From CAXMNX01 sp964194845 (GTDB lineage: Bacteria > Pseudomonadota > Alphaproteobacteria > Rhodobacterales > Rhodobacteraceae): 64,000 nucleotides of DNA. The stretch is taken from assembly GCA_964194845.1 (NCBI GenBank), contig CAXMNX010000005.1, positions 97,536-161,535 of the forward strand, written 5' to 3'. Made by a program: the position numbers and the translations under genes. Positions 1-6,756 of this stretch are shown here, piece by piece (position 1 is the first letter of the stretch; every line of letters starts with the position of its first letter). A model generated the notes under the pieces. The model made no database searches and was not told the DNA's origin. It was given only the letters and a program-made list of their open reading frames with translations.

Positions 1-1350
1 TTCAACCCAGAACTTCTCGTCCAATTTCAACCCGCCGTTTTCGCCAGCCTTGGCCATCACCATGGCCGCACCACGCTCGCCTGGGTAGAATTGATCATCC
101 CACTTCGAGTATAGCGAGTTTGTCCAGTCAACGCGTTTGCCGTCGCGGCTGATCTCGACCATTTGTGGCCCGTAGCCAAAGTCGCTGCCGTTCGGGTGCT
201 TGGTCTTTTTAACGATTCCGCCGATTTCGACCTTGCCGGCGAGAACCGGATTCATCGGATCTGATACATCGTACTGATGCATCTCGCTGGTGCCCCAGCA
301 CGCAACGTAGAGGTATTTGTCATCCATGCTTAGGTCGATGTCGGTGACCAGGGGCGGGACAGCCGAGAAGCCATTAAGAAGATCGGGCAGGTCGTCCGGG
401 TCGGCCGGCTGTGGATCGATGGTGATTGTTTTCTTGGCCTCGAATGTGCCGTCCTCATTTCGCCACCAGGTAAAGATCGCGCCTTGCAGGTTTGTAGTGT
501 CGACGACGCCGCAGAAGCCATACTCTTTGATCGGATCGTGAGCGGGGCGGATTTCCAACGCCATCTGGTGATTTTCACCAAGATCGATGGACTGAACATT
601 GGTACGACCGCGCAAATCCCAGAAATGGATCGTGTGTCCGTATTTGTTGCTGAGAAGATCTTCGGCGACGATACCGTTTTCGAACTGCGGCGGCAGGCCC
701 CATTCACTGCTGACCATGTAGTCGCGTGGCAGGTTCCACCAGAAATCATAGTGCTTGTCTTGGATGCCGCGGTCCATCTCGTAGCGGCCCAGGATTTCGA
801 AAGTTTCGCAATCCATGATGAAGATGCCCGGAGGACCATCAGTGCCATCCTTGCCGCCGCCGCCCAGTGTCGACACGTAAATGCCCTCGGGGCCGCAATG
901 GATGGTGTGCGGACGCGAATAACCAGTTTTGGCGAACAGCTCTTCAGGCTCGATAATCTTGTGGATCGTGGCCTTCATCGGGTCCTTGACGTCGATGACA
1001 TAGATGCGGCTGGACCGGATGCCGGGGATGATCAGGTACCGACGCTCCAGAAATGCGTGGCCAGTCAGCGGGCTGAGTGCCGAGGAACACGCGTTCCATC
1101 CGAAATGATGAAATTCGTCGCCCTTGTTGGGCATCACTAGACTGTGCACGATCTGGCCATACTTGTCCGAGTTCGGATCAACATCGACAACTGCCAGACC
1201 GTCGGGTTGTGAGCCATCGGGGCTAAGCATAAGTGTAAAAGCCAAATTCTCGACTGGTGCCTCCATCGCCAGCTTGGGCGACGCGTGAAATGTCGGGTCT
1301 GGTCTAAGGTTTATAATCTGATCTCCTTTATCAAGTGGAATGTGTAACAT
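1..1350 (-). CDS. mtoX: Methanethiol oxidase / selenium-binding protein SBP56 family (partial, C-terminus off window)
   Basis: The minus-strand frame is open from 1350 to the window edge (450 codons). It translates to an SBP56-family beta-propeller with segments such as RPDPTFHASPKLAMEAP, GYSRPHTIHCGPEGIYVSTLGG, WNLPRDYMVSSEWG and HGHTIHFWDL-like stretches. Family members are about 460 residues, so only some 10-20 C-terminal residues are missing. In methylotrophs and roseobacters the family oxidises methanethiol to formaldehyde, sulfide and peroxide in the periplasm or cytoplasm, using copper. The start is odd. The only ATG after an in-frame stop (1350) has no ribosome-binding site. A good AAAGGAG lies about eight codons downstream, spaced for an ATT or ATA codon where homologues would begin. 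No SenC or MauG neighbour is visible. Confidence 0.85.
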   Translation of the reverse strand, partial: MLHIPLDKGDQIINLRPDPTFHASPKLAMEAPVENLAFTLMLSPDGSQPDGLAVVDVDPNSDKYGQIVHSLVMPNKGDEFHHFGWNACSSALSPLTGHAFLERRYLIIPGIRSSRIYVIDVKDPMKATIHKIIEPEELFAKTGYSRPHTIHCGPEGIYVSTLGGGGKDGTDGPPGIFIMDCETFEILGRYEMDRGIQDKHYDFWWNLPRDYMVSSEWGLPPQFENGIVAEDLLSNKYGHTIHFWDLRGRTNVQSIDLGENHQMALEIRPAHDPIKEYGFCGVVDTTNLQGAIFTWWRNEDGTFEAKKTITIDPQPADPDDLPDLLNGFSAVPPLVTDIDLSMDDKYLYVACWGTSEMHQYDVSDPMNPVLAGKVEIGGIVKKTKHPNGSDFGYGPQMVEISRDGKRVDWTNSLYSKWDDQFYPGERGAAMVMAKAGENGGLKLDEKFWVE

Positions 1351-1637
1351 CGATCACGGCACTGTCCAATTTGGTATTCATGATATCCAACCTAACGAGA
1401 TCTGCTGCTCAAGAGGTTTTGGGCGAGGCCAGTCTACTGCTCACTGACTCGGATTCGCGGGCCGCCAACAGCTCCTCCCAAATTGCATAGATAGACATCC
1501 ATTTGGTGCAATTCTGCGCGGAAGCGAAAGACAGCTCCGTCCCGCATAGTGGACACTCGTGTTGTTAAGGTAGATTGATCGCCGCTTAGGACAAGCCCAC
1601 GTGAATCGTCCCTCGGGCAACGGGCAATCTGCGAAAT

Positions 1638-1663
1638 AAAAAAAGGCCGCCCAAAGGCGGCCC
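1638..1663 (-). terminator. Rho-independent terminator of groEL
   Basis: On the minus strand a perfect 7-bp GC stem (GGCCGCC/GGCGGCC around a CTTTGG-type loop) is followed by T7. It lies about 100 bases downstream of the groEL stop. The rest of the gap between groEL and the methanethiol oxidase gene (1351-1762) shows no gene I can support, apart from a 16-codon ORF (1331-1381) ending just before the Shine-Dalgarno-like sequence of the oxidase. Confidence 0.85.
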
Positions 1664-1762
1664 TTTCAATTTCATTCCGGCACTTACCACTCTTGGCATT
1701 TTGCCTTGCGATACGCCTGCCGTGGTTCGCAATTTCCGGCCCGTTCGCGGGCCGGAAACTAC

Positions 1763-3406
1763 TTACATCATGCCGCCCATGCCGCCCATGTCGGGCATGC
1801 CGCCGCCGCCGCCAGCGCCTTCTTTGGCGGGCTTGTCGGCAACCATCGCTTCGGTCGTGATCAGAAGACCAGCGATCGAAGATGCGTCTTCCAGTGCGGT
1901 ACGGACAACCTTGGCCGGGTCGATGACACCGGATTTGAACAGGTCACCGTATTCTTCGGTCTGAGCGTTGAAGCCGAACGTAGGATCATCGCTTTCGCGA
2001 ACTTTGCCAGCCACGACCGAGCCGTCAACGCCGGAGTTTTCGGCGATCTGGCGCAGCGGAGCTTCCAAAGCCTTGCGAACGATGTTGATGCCCGCGTCCT
2101 GGTCGCTGTTCTCGCCCGTGAGACCCTTCAGGCCTTTGGCCGCCTGGATCAGGGACACACCGCCACCGATGACAATGCCTTCCTGAACCGCCGCGCGGGT
2201 CGCGTTCAGCGCGTCATCAACGCGATCTTTGCGCTCTTTCACTTCCACTTCGGTCATGCCACCGACGCGGATGACGGCAACGCCGCCCGCCAGCTTGGCC
2301 ACACGTTCCTGAAGCTTCTCGCGGTCGTAGTCCGACGTGGTTTCCTCGATCTGCTGGCGGATTTGCTCAACTCGCGCTTCGATCTCGGCCTTTTCGCCGT
2401 TGCCATCAATGATCGTCGTTTCGTCCTTAGTGATCGAGACGCGCTTGGACGAGCCCAGCATCTCCATCGTGACGCTTTCAAGCTTCATGCCGAGGTCTTC
2501 TGAGATCACCTGACCACCCGTCAGGATCGCGATGTCCTGCAACATGGCCTTGCGGCGATCACCGAAACCCGGTGCCTTGACGGCTGCGATCTTCAGGCCA
2601 CCGCGCAGCTTGTTGACGACAAGCGTGGCCAAAGCCTCGCCTTCGACATCTTCGGCGATGATCAGAAGTGGTTTCTGGCTTTGGATGACCGCTTCAAGAA
2701 GCGGTACCATCGGCTGAAGCGACGAAAGTTTCTTTTCGTGCAGCAGGACCACCGCGTCTTCAAGCTCGGTCGTCATTTTGTCGGGGTTGGTGACGAAGTA
2801 AGGCGAAAGATAACCGCGGTCGAATTGCATGCCTTCGACAACTTCGGTCTCGGTGACAAGGCCTTTGTTCTCTTCGACAGTGATCACGCCGTCGTTGCCA
2901 ACCTTCTGCATCGCGTCCGCGATCTGTTTGCCAATCTCGGCTTCGCCGTTGGCCGAGATGGTGCCGATCTGTGCAACCTCGTCGCTGTCTTTGACTTCGC
3001 GCGAGGCGGCCTTGATCTGCTCAACGACGTTCGAAGTTGCAAGGTCGATGCCGCGCTTGAGATCCATCGGGTTCATGCCGGCGGCAACGGATTTAAGGCC
3101 TTCGCGGACAATCGCTTGGGCCAGAAGCGTGGCGGTGGTTGTGCCGTCGCCTGCCTCGTCATTGGTGCGGCTGGCGACTTCTTTCACCATCTGCGCGCCC
3201 ATGTTTTCGAACTTGTCTTCCAGCTCGATTTCCTTGGCGACCGTCACACCGTCTTTGGTGATACGCGGCGCGCCAAACGATTTTTCGAGTATTACATTTC
3301 GGCCTTTCGGGCCGAGAGTAATTTTCACCGCGTCCGCAAGGATGTTCACACCCTTAAGCATGCGGTTACGGGCGTCGGTATTAAACTTGACGTCCTTAGC
3401 AGCCAT
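1763..3406 (-). CDS. groEL: Chaperonin GroEL (60 kDa)
   Basis: 547-residue Hsp60 that forms the double-ring ATP-driven folding chamber with GroES in the cytoplasm. The N-terminus starts MAAKDVKFN, the nucleotide-binding motif GDGTTT is at residues 86-91, and the C-terminus is the typical Gly/Met-rich tail (GGGGGMPDMGGMGGMM). Length and motifs are canonical. It lies 53 bases downstream of groES in one heat-shock operon. Control is by the CIRCE element and promoter upstream of groES, and a strong terminator follows. Confidence 0.99.
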   Translation of the reverse strand: MAAKDVKFNTDARNRMLKGVNILADAVKITLGPKGRNVILEKSFGAPRITKDGVTVAKEIELEDKFENMGAQMVKEVASRTNDEAGDGTTTATLLAQAIVREGLKSVAAGMNPMDLKRGIDLATSNVVEQIKAASREVKDSDEVAQIGTISANGEAEIGKQIADAMQKVGNDGVITVEENKGLVTETEVVEGMQFDRGYLSPYFVTNPDKMTTELEDAVVLLHEKKLSSLQPMVPLLEAVIQSQKPLLIIAEDVEGEALATLVVNKLRGGLKIAAVKAPGFGDRRKAMLQDIAILTGGQVISEDLGMKLESVTMEMLGSSKRVSITKDETTIIDGNGEKAEIEARVEQIRQQIEETTSDYDREKLQERVAKLAGGVAVIRVGGMTEVEVKERKDRVDDALNATRAAVQEGIVIGGGVSLIQAAKGLKGLTGENSDQDAGINIVRKALEAPLRQIAENSGVDGSVVAGKVRESDDPTFGFNAQTEEYGDLFKSGVIDPAKVVRTALEDASSIAGLLITTEAMVADKPAKEGAGGGGGMPDMGGMGGMM

Positions 3407-3459
3407 GTTGATTGCTCCTGGTTGTCTTGAAAATTAATATTGCGATCAAGTAACGACGA

Positions 3460-3747
3460 TCAGGCCATAAGGCCCAGAATGTCGGCTTCTTTCATGATCA
3501 ACAGTTCCTCGCCGTCCAGCGTGATCTCGGTTCCGGACCATTTGCCAAACAGAATTTTGTCGCCGGACTTGACGTCCATTGCGATCCGATCGCCATCATC
3601 ATCTCTGGCGCCAGAGCCGACCGAGACGATTTCGCCTTCGGCAGGTTTCTCTTTGGCGTTATCGGGGATGATCAGACCACCTGTGGTCTTTTCGTCGCTT
3701 TCGACGCGGCGGACCAGAACGCGGTCATGCAGCGGGGTAAATGCCAT
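3460..3747 (-). CDS. groES: Co-chaperonin GroES (10 kDa)
   Basis: 95-residue lid of the GroEL chamber. The sequence begins MAFTPLHDRVLVRR and contains the mobile-loop region EKTTGGLIIPDNAKEKP and the closing ILFGKWSGTEI segment. The frame stays open upstream, but the ATG at 3747 is preceded by a clear AAGGAG and matches the family start, so the longer form is rejected. First gene of the groESL operon. Confidence 0.98.
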   Translation of the reverse strand: MAFTPLHDRVLVRRVESDEKTTGGLIIPDNAKEKPAEGEIVSVGSGARDDDGDRIAMDVKSGDKILFGKWSGTEITLDGEELLIMKEADILGLMA

Positions 3748-3779
3748 GTTGAACGCTCCTTGGTTCAGTTGTGTTCGTG

Positions 3780-3806
3780 TTAGCACTCTCATGGGCCGAG
3801 TGCTAA
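3780..3806. promoter_or_regulatory. CIRCE operator (HrcA-binding inverted repeat)
   Basis: Perfect consensus TTAGCACTC-N9-GAGTGCTAA, located between the groES promoter and start codon. CIRCE is the established binding site of the heat-shock repressor HrcA, so groESL should be derepressed when HrcA is destabilised by heat. The hrcA gene itself is not in the window. Confidence 0.97.
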
Positions 3807-3813
3807 CGAGCTG

Positions 3814-3842
3814 CAAATAGGCAAGGGTCGCGGGTCTGTCAA
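3814..3842 (-). promoter_or_regulatory. Sigma-70-type promoter of groESL
   Basis: Reading the minus strand: TTGACA, a 17-base spacer, then TATTTG. This places the transcription start at the CIRCE element, the usual layout for repression by HrcA. Found by eye; the start site has not been mapped. Confidence 0.7.
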
Positions 3843-3957
3843 CGGGTTTGACCGGAATAAATGCTAGGGAATTTGCGCCGATGGCCAATTTCAGTGGCCA
3901 AGGTCCGACCCGCACGGTATAGGGCGCGCAATCGCAACCTTGCGAGGAGGATCACCT

Positions 3958-3987
3958 ATGACAAAATTTTGGTGCTTGAAGGGCTGA
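3958..3987 (+). CDS. Nine-codon ORF with a strong ribosome-binding site (possible leader peptide)
   Basis: A GAGGAGG sequence six bases before ATG opens a nine-residue ORF, MTKFWCLKG, followed by TGA. It is too short to judge by homology. It lies divergent to groES and upstream of a candidate structured RNA and the TraB/GumN gene, so it may be a leader peptide. The strong ribosome-binding site is the only real evidence. A sequence coincidence is possible. Confidence 0.3.
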   Translation: MTKFWCLKG

Positions 3988-4123
3988 ACCAGCCCGCTTT
4001 GCGTACCTGAACTGGGGCGCATTCCTCTTCAATCTGCGAGAAATCAAATGAACCCGATAACCATCGGTGCTGTGCGCGAACCGCGCGTATTCGGCATTTG
4101 CAGCCGGCTTGGCCGTATCGCGG

Positions 4124-4314
4124 CCCGTGTCTTGCTCGCCGTCAAACCCCGGCCGCGCCTTGCGGCCTGGCGCGAGCACGACCCAAGAAAGTCAGAATCC
4201 ACGTACCTTGAACCGGTGACGCCTGCTCATCTTCTTGGGGCAGGTGGCCGGGCCGAGTTCTTTCGTCTGCCCCGGCTTTAGGGCGCGTGGCAGACGAATG
4301 CGGCCTTTTTTCTG
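4124..4314 (+). ncRNA. Candidate structured RNA (multi-hairpin, U-tract end), unidentified
   Basis: The gap between groES and the TraB gene folds well on the plus strand. GCTCGCC (about 4132) can pair with GGCGCGAGC (about 4167), enclosing a GGCCGC/GCGGCC hairpin (4151-4167). CCTGC/GCAGG forms a hairpin at 4222-4244. TCGTCTGCC/GGCAGACGA (4263-4271, 4289-4297) is a perfect 9-bp stem. GCGGCC followed by T6 (4300-4311) ends the stretch and could instead pair with the GGCCGC at 4151, closing the whole molecule. Size and end-to-end pairing are reminiscent of 6S RNA, but I cannot confirm an identity. A 77-codon ORF (4048-4281) overlaps it and shows no recognisable protein. Confidence 0.4.
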
Positions 4315-4363
4315 TCACGCATGGCTGACATGATGGCCGGGTGACCAAGGGACCGAGGCATTC

Positions 4364-5347
4364 ATGTTGCGTTTTCTGAGACTTCTGGCAGTGGCGACGC
4401 TGACCCCGATTGCTGCGGTTGCCCAATCCTGCGGCACAACCGATCTGATCGCCGAACTGGGTGCCGATGACCGCGCGCGTCTTGATGCCCTGGTGGCCCC
4501 GCATGTCTATTCGACCGGCAACCTCTGGCGGGCCGAAAAGGACGGGACGGCGGTGATCGTCGCAGGCACGCTGCATATCCCGGACGCGCGGCTGGCGCCT
4601 ATGGTCGAAGCGATCCGTCCACATCTGGAAAGCTCGGATCTGCTGATCATCGAGGCCACAAGCAAAGACGAGGCGGCCTTGGCGGGTCTGGCCGCGGCGA
4701 AACCAGATTTCTTTTTCATCACCGAAGGCCCGACGCTGATTGATCTTCTGGGACCGGAAGACTGGAGCCGGACCGAAGAACGGCTGGCAGCGCTGGGCGT
4801 TCCCGGATTTCTCGGCGCCAAATTTCAGCCCTGGTATATGAACCTGACGCTGGCAATTCCGCCCTGTGCGATGGCGCTTATACAATCCGGTGAAAAAGGC
4901 TTTGATCGCCAACTTGAGGACATCGCGCTGGCCAACGGTGTCGCGCTTGCGTCGCTTGATGACGCTGAGGCCGTGCTGGCGCTTTTTGCCGATGAGCCGA
5001 TCGAGGATCAGCTTGACGGTCTTCGGATCACTTTGAACACGCAGGAAAATGCGGATGCGAACACGTCGACGCTGGTCGAGGCCTATTTCGATGGCCGGAC
5101 CCGCGAGGGATGGGAGTTTGCGCGCATCCAGATCGAGGCGGCCGGGATCGAAAACGGAGCCGAAATGTTCGACGAAATCAATCAGACGCTGCTGGTTGGC
5201 CGGAATCAGAAATGGGAACCCGTTATCGCGGGGCTGGTCACCGGCAAAAACGCGGTTCTGGCGGTGGGGGCTGCGCATCTTTCCGGCGAAAGCGGCGTGC
5301 TGCGGGCGTTGGAGCGGGCGGGGTATGTGGTGCGGGGGTTGAAGTAG
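4364..5347 (+). CDS. TraB/GumN family protein, secreted
   Basis: 327 residues. The N-terminus is a signal peptide (hydrophobic stretch to about residue 20, AVAQS cleavage region). The mature part carries the family hallmarks GTLHIPD near residue 66 and the C-terminal GAAHLSGESG segment (about 304-313). Families in this group are thought to be metal-dependent peptidase-like proteins related to TIKI and pheromone-shutdown proteins, but no bacterial substrate is established. It probably acts in the periplasm. It is monocistronic, and a short hairpin follows. Confidence 0.85.
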   Translation: MLRFLRLLAVATLTPIAAVAQSCGTTDLIAELGADDRARLDALVAPHVYSTGNLWRAEKDGTAVIVAGTLHIPDARLAPMVEAIRPHLESSDLLIIEATSKDEAALAGLAAAKPDFFFITEGPTLIDLLGPEDWSRTEERLAALGVPGFLGAKFQPWYMNLTLAIPPCAMALIQSGEKGFDRQLEDIALANGVALASLDDAEAVLALFADEPIEDQLDGLRITLNTQENADANTSTLVEAYFDGRTREGWEFARIQIEAAGIENGAEMFDEINQTLLVGRNQKWEPVIAGLVTGKNAVLAVGAAHLSGESGVLRALERAGYVVRGLK

Positions 5348-5373
5348 ATTTGCCCTGAGGGTCGAGAAAGCAG

Positions 5374-5390
5374 AACAGAGAAGCTCTGTT
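5374..5390 (+). terminator. Weak terminator-like hairpin after the TraB/GumN gene
   Basis: AACAGAG-AAG-CTCTGTT forms a 7-bp stem with a 3-base loop. The following sequence is only moderately T-rich (CGCCGTAATTTT). It lies between the convergent TraB/GumN and Fic genes, so it could serve either strand. Confidence 0.4.
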
Positions 5391-5400
5391 CGCCGTAATT

Positions 5401-6528
5401 TTATCGGTCACGTACCAAGGTGAGCAACGGCTCGAAAGAGTACATTGCAGGACGACGCCCGGCCGATGGCCTGACCTGACGGATAAGATCGGCGTCGCGC
5501 AATTTACGTGTCATCGACATTGCGACATGCGAGGGTATCTCGGATTTATTTGTGAATTGGTTGTTGCGAAACCTCGGATTGGCAAACACAAAATCCAGGG
5601 CATTGCCGGACCACTGGCTGTTCAGTTCATCACGAAATCTGATTTTCATTTCATCATAAAGCGCGAATATGCGCTGGGCCGTATCGGCGTTCCGTGTGGC
5701 CTGTTCGCGCAGTCCCGTAAGGAAGAACAAGCACCACTCAGTCCACTCCCCGTGTGACGAGACGCGCCGCATCATCTCGACGTAGTCATCCCGAGCGTCT
5801 TCGAAATAGGCGCTGACGTAGAAGTGCGGGGCGCGGATCAATCCAAGTTCCCAAAGCATCAAGGTAACAAGCATCCGACCGATTCTGCCATTTCCATCAT
5901 TGAACGGGTGAAGCGCCTCGAATTCAACGTGGGCAATCGACGTCCGCAATAATGGCGTGATGCGTTCGTCTGAAATGAAGTTCATAAACGCGTCCATGCC
6001 GGTTTGCAGTTGCTCGGGCGCAATGGGTATAAATGAGATGGACCCGCGCCTTTCGCCTACAAAATTCTGTTCGATTTTATATTGCCCAGGTGACTTGCTT
6101 GCGCCTCGTCCGAAAGAAAGCAGCATCTGATGTGCCGAACGGATCAGGTGCTGAGAAAGAGGTTGGCCTTCTTCCATCTGTGCTTGCGCCAAGCGCATTG
6201 CGCGCGAATACAGCAAAGTTTCAACTGCATCGCCTCGAGCGCGATTGAATGCGTTTTCGTCGCCAGCCTCGTGCTCAGCTTCGATTTCGAGGATCTCGTC
6301 GAGCGTTGAGAATGTTCCTTCCATTCTTGATGAGACGACGGCTTCCTGTTGCCTCAGCGGAGCAAGAAGCACTTCACTATTGTGCATTGCCGCCAGCATC
6401 TGATCGTAGCGGGTCAGTGCCGCCGCAGTTTCGACGGTCGGGTCCAGCAACCTTGCATAGTCAAGATTTTGCGGTGGGAATTCGCCATAGTGATACGGGA
6501 CAGCGTGCGATAGATCGCGATCTGGCAT
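5401..6528 (-). CDS. Fic family protein (AMP-transferase type) with N-terminal inhibitory helix
   Basis: 375 residues. The core Fic motif HPFNDGNGRIGR begins near residue 207 and is intact, including catalytic His, the phosphate-binding DGNGR and the second Arg. An (S/T)xxxE(G/N) inhibitory motif, SSRMEG, lies at residues 66-71. It is the N-terminal class that blocks ATP placement, so AMPylation is probably autoinhibited. The C-terminal 80 residues look like a winged helix (SEIPSHVAMSMTRKLRDADLI). The frame extends to a TTG at 6546, but the ATG at 6528 has GGAG seven bases upstream and is chosen. No partner toxin or antitoxin gene is adjacent. The promoter region carries TTGTTG-type inverted repeats. 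Confidence 0.93.
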   Translation of the reverse strand: MPDRDLSHAVPYHYGEFPPQNLDYARLLDPTVETAAALTRYDQMLAAMHNSEVLLAPLRQQEAVVSSRMEGTFSTLDEILEIEAEHEAGDENAFNRARGDAVETLLYSRAMRLAQAQMEEGQPLSQHLIRSAHQMLLSFGRGASKSPGQYKIEQNFVGERRGSISFIPIAPEQLQTGMDAFMNFISDERITPLLRTSIAHVEFEALHPFNDGNGRIGRMLVTLMLWELGLIRAPHFYVSAYFEDARDDYVEMMRRVSSHGEWTEWCLFFLTGLREQATRNADTAQRIFALYDEMKIRFRDELNSQWSGNALDFVFANPRFRNNQFTNKSEIPSHVAMSMTRKLRDADLIRQVRPSAGRRPAMYSFEPLLTLVRDR

Positions 6529-6552
6529 TGATGTGCTCCAATTCAACTTTCG

Positions 6553-6675
6553 GCAACAACAAGTCCGTTTGTACTATCTGGGGCTACGACAAGCAAGCTT
6601 GTTGTGCTTGTATCGATCTAAAAAGAACAACAAAGTGGCTTGGTGTGTTTGAAGAATCTGCAACAAAGTTTGTTG
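6553..6675. promoter_or_regulatory. Inverted TTTGTTG/ACAAGCA repeats upstream of the Fic gene
   Basis: The region upstream of fic contains a perfect 15-base palindrome CAACAAAGTTTGTTG (6661-6675), a second dyad ACAAGCA-N9-TGCTTGT (6589-6611) and further CAACAA half-sites at 6553 and about 6626. Such clustered dyads suggest an operator. Because the Fic protein has a winged-helix-like C-terminus, autoregulation is a reasonable inference but is unproven. Confidence 0.45.
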
Positions 6676-6702
6676 TAGGCAGAATGAATGCCAGAGCAGA
6701 AC

Positions 6703-6733
6703 AAAAAAAAGCCCCGGCGTTTCCGCCAGGGCC
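6703..6733 (-). terminator. Rho-independent terminator of pnp
   Basis: On the minus strand GCCCTGGCG-GAAA-CGCCGGGGC forms a 9-bp stem (one mismatch-type pair) with a stable GNRA-like loop, followed by T8. It lies 24 bases after the pnp stop codon. Confidence 0.9.
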
Positions 6734-6756
6734 TAATTTTCGTTGAAAGAAGTAGC

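Noticed and set aside
2681..3430. 249-residue ORF antisense to groEL
   Set aside because: Shadow of groEL codons; no start signal or domain.
4048..4281. 77-residue plus-strand ORF before the TraB/GumN gene
   Set aside because: Weak ribosome-binding site, no recognisable motif, and it overlaps strong RNA stems; kept only as part of the RNA candidate.
4142..5278. 378-residue ORF antisense to the TraB/GumN gene
   Set aside because: Low-complexity Arg/Gly-rich translation with no domain; it mirrors the codon pattern of the real gene on the other strand.
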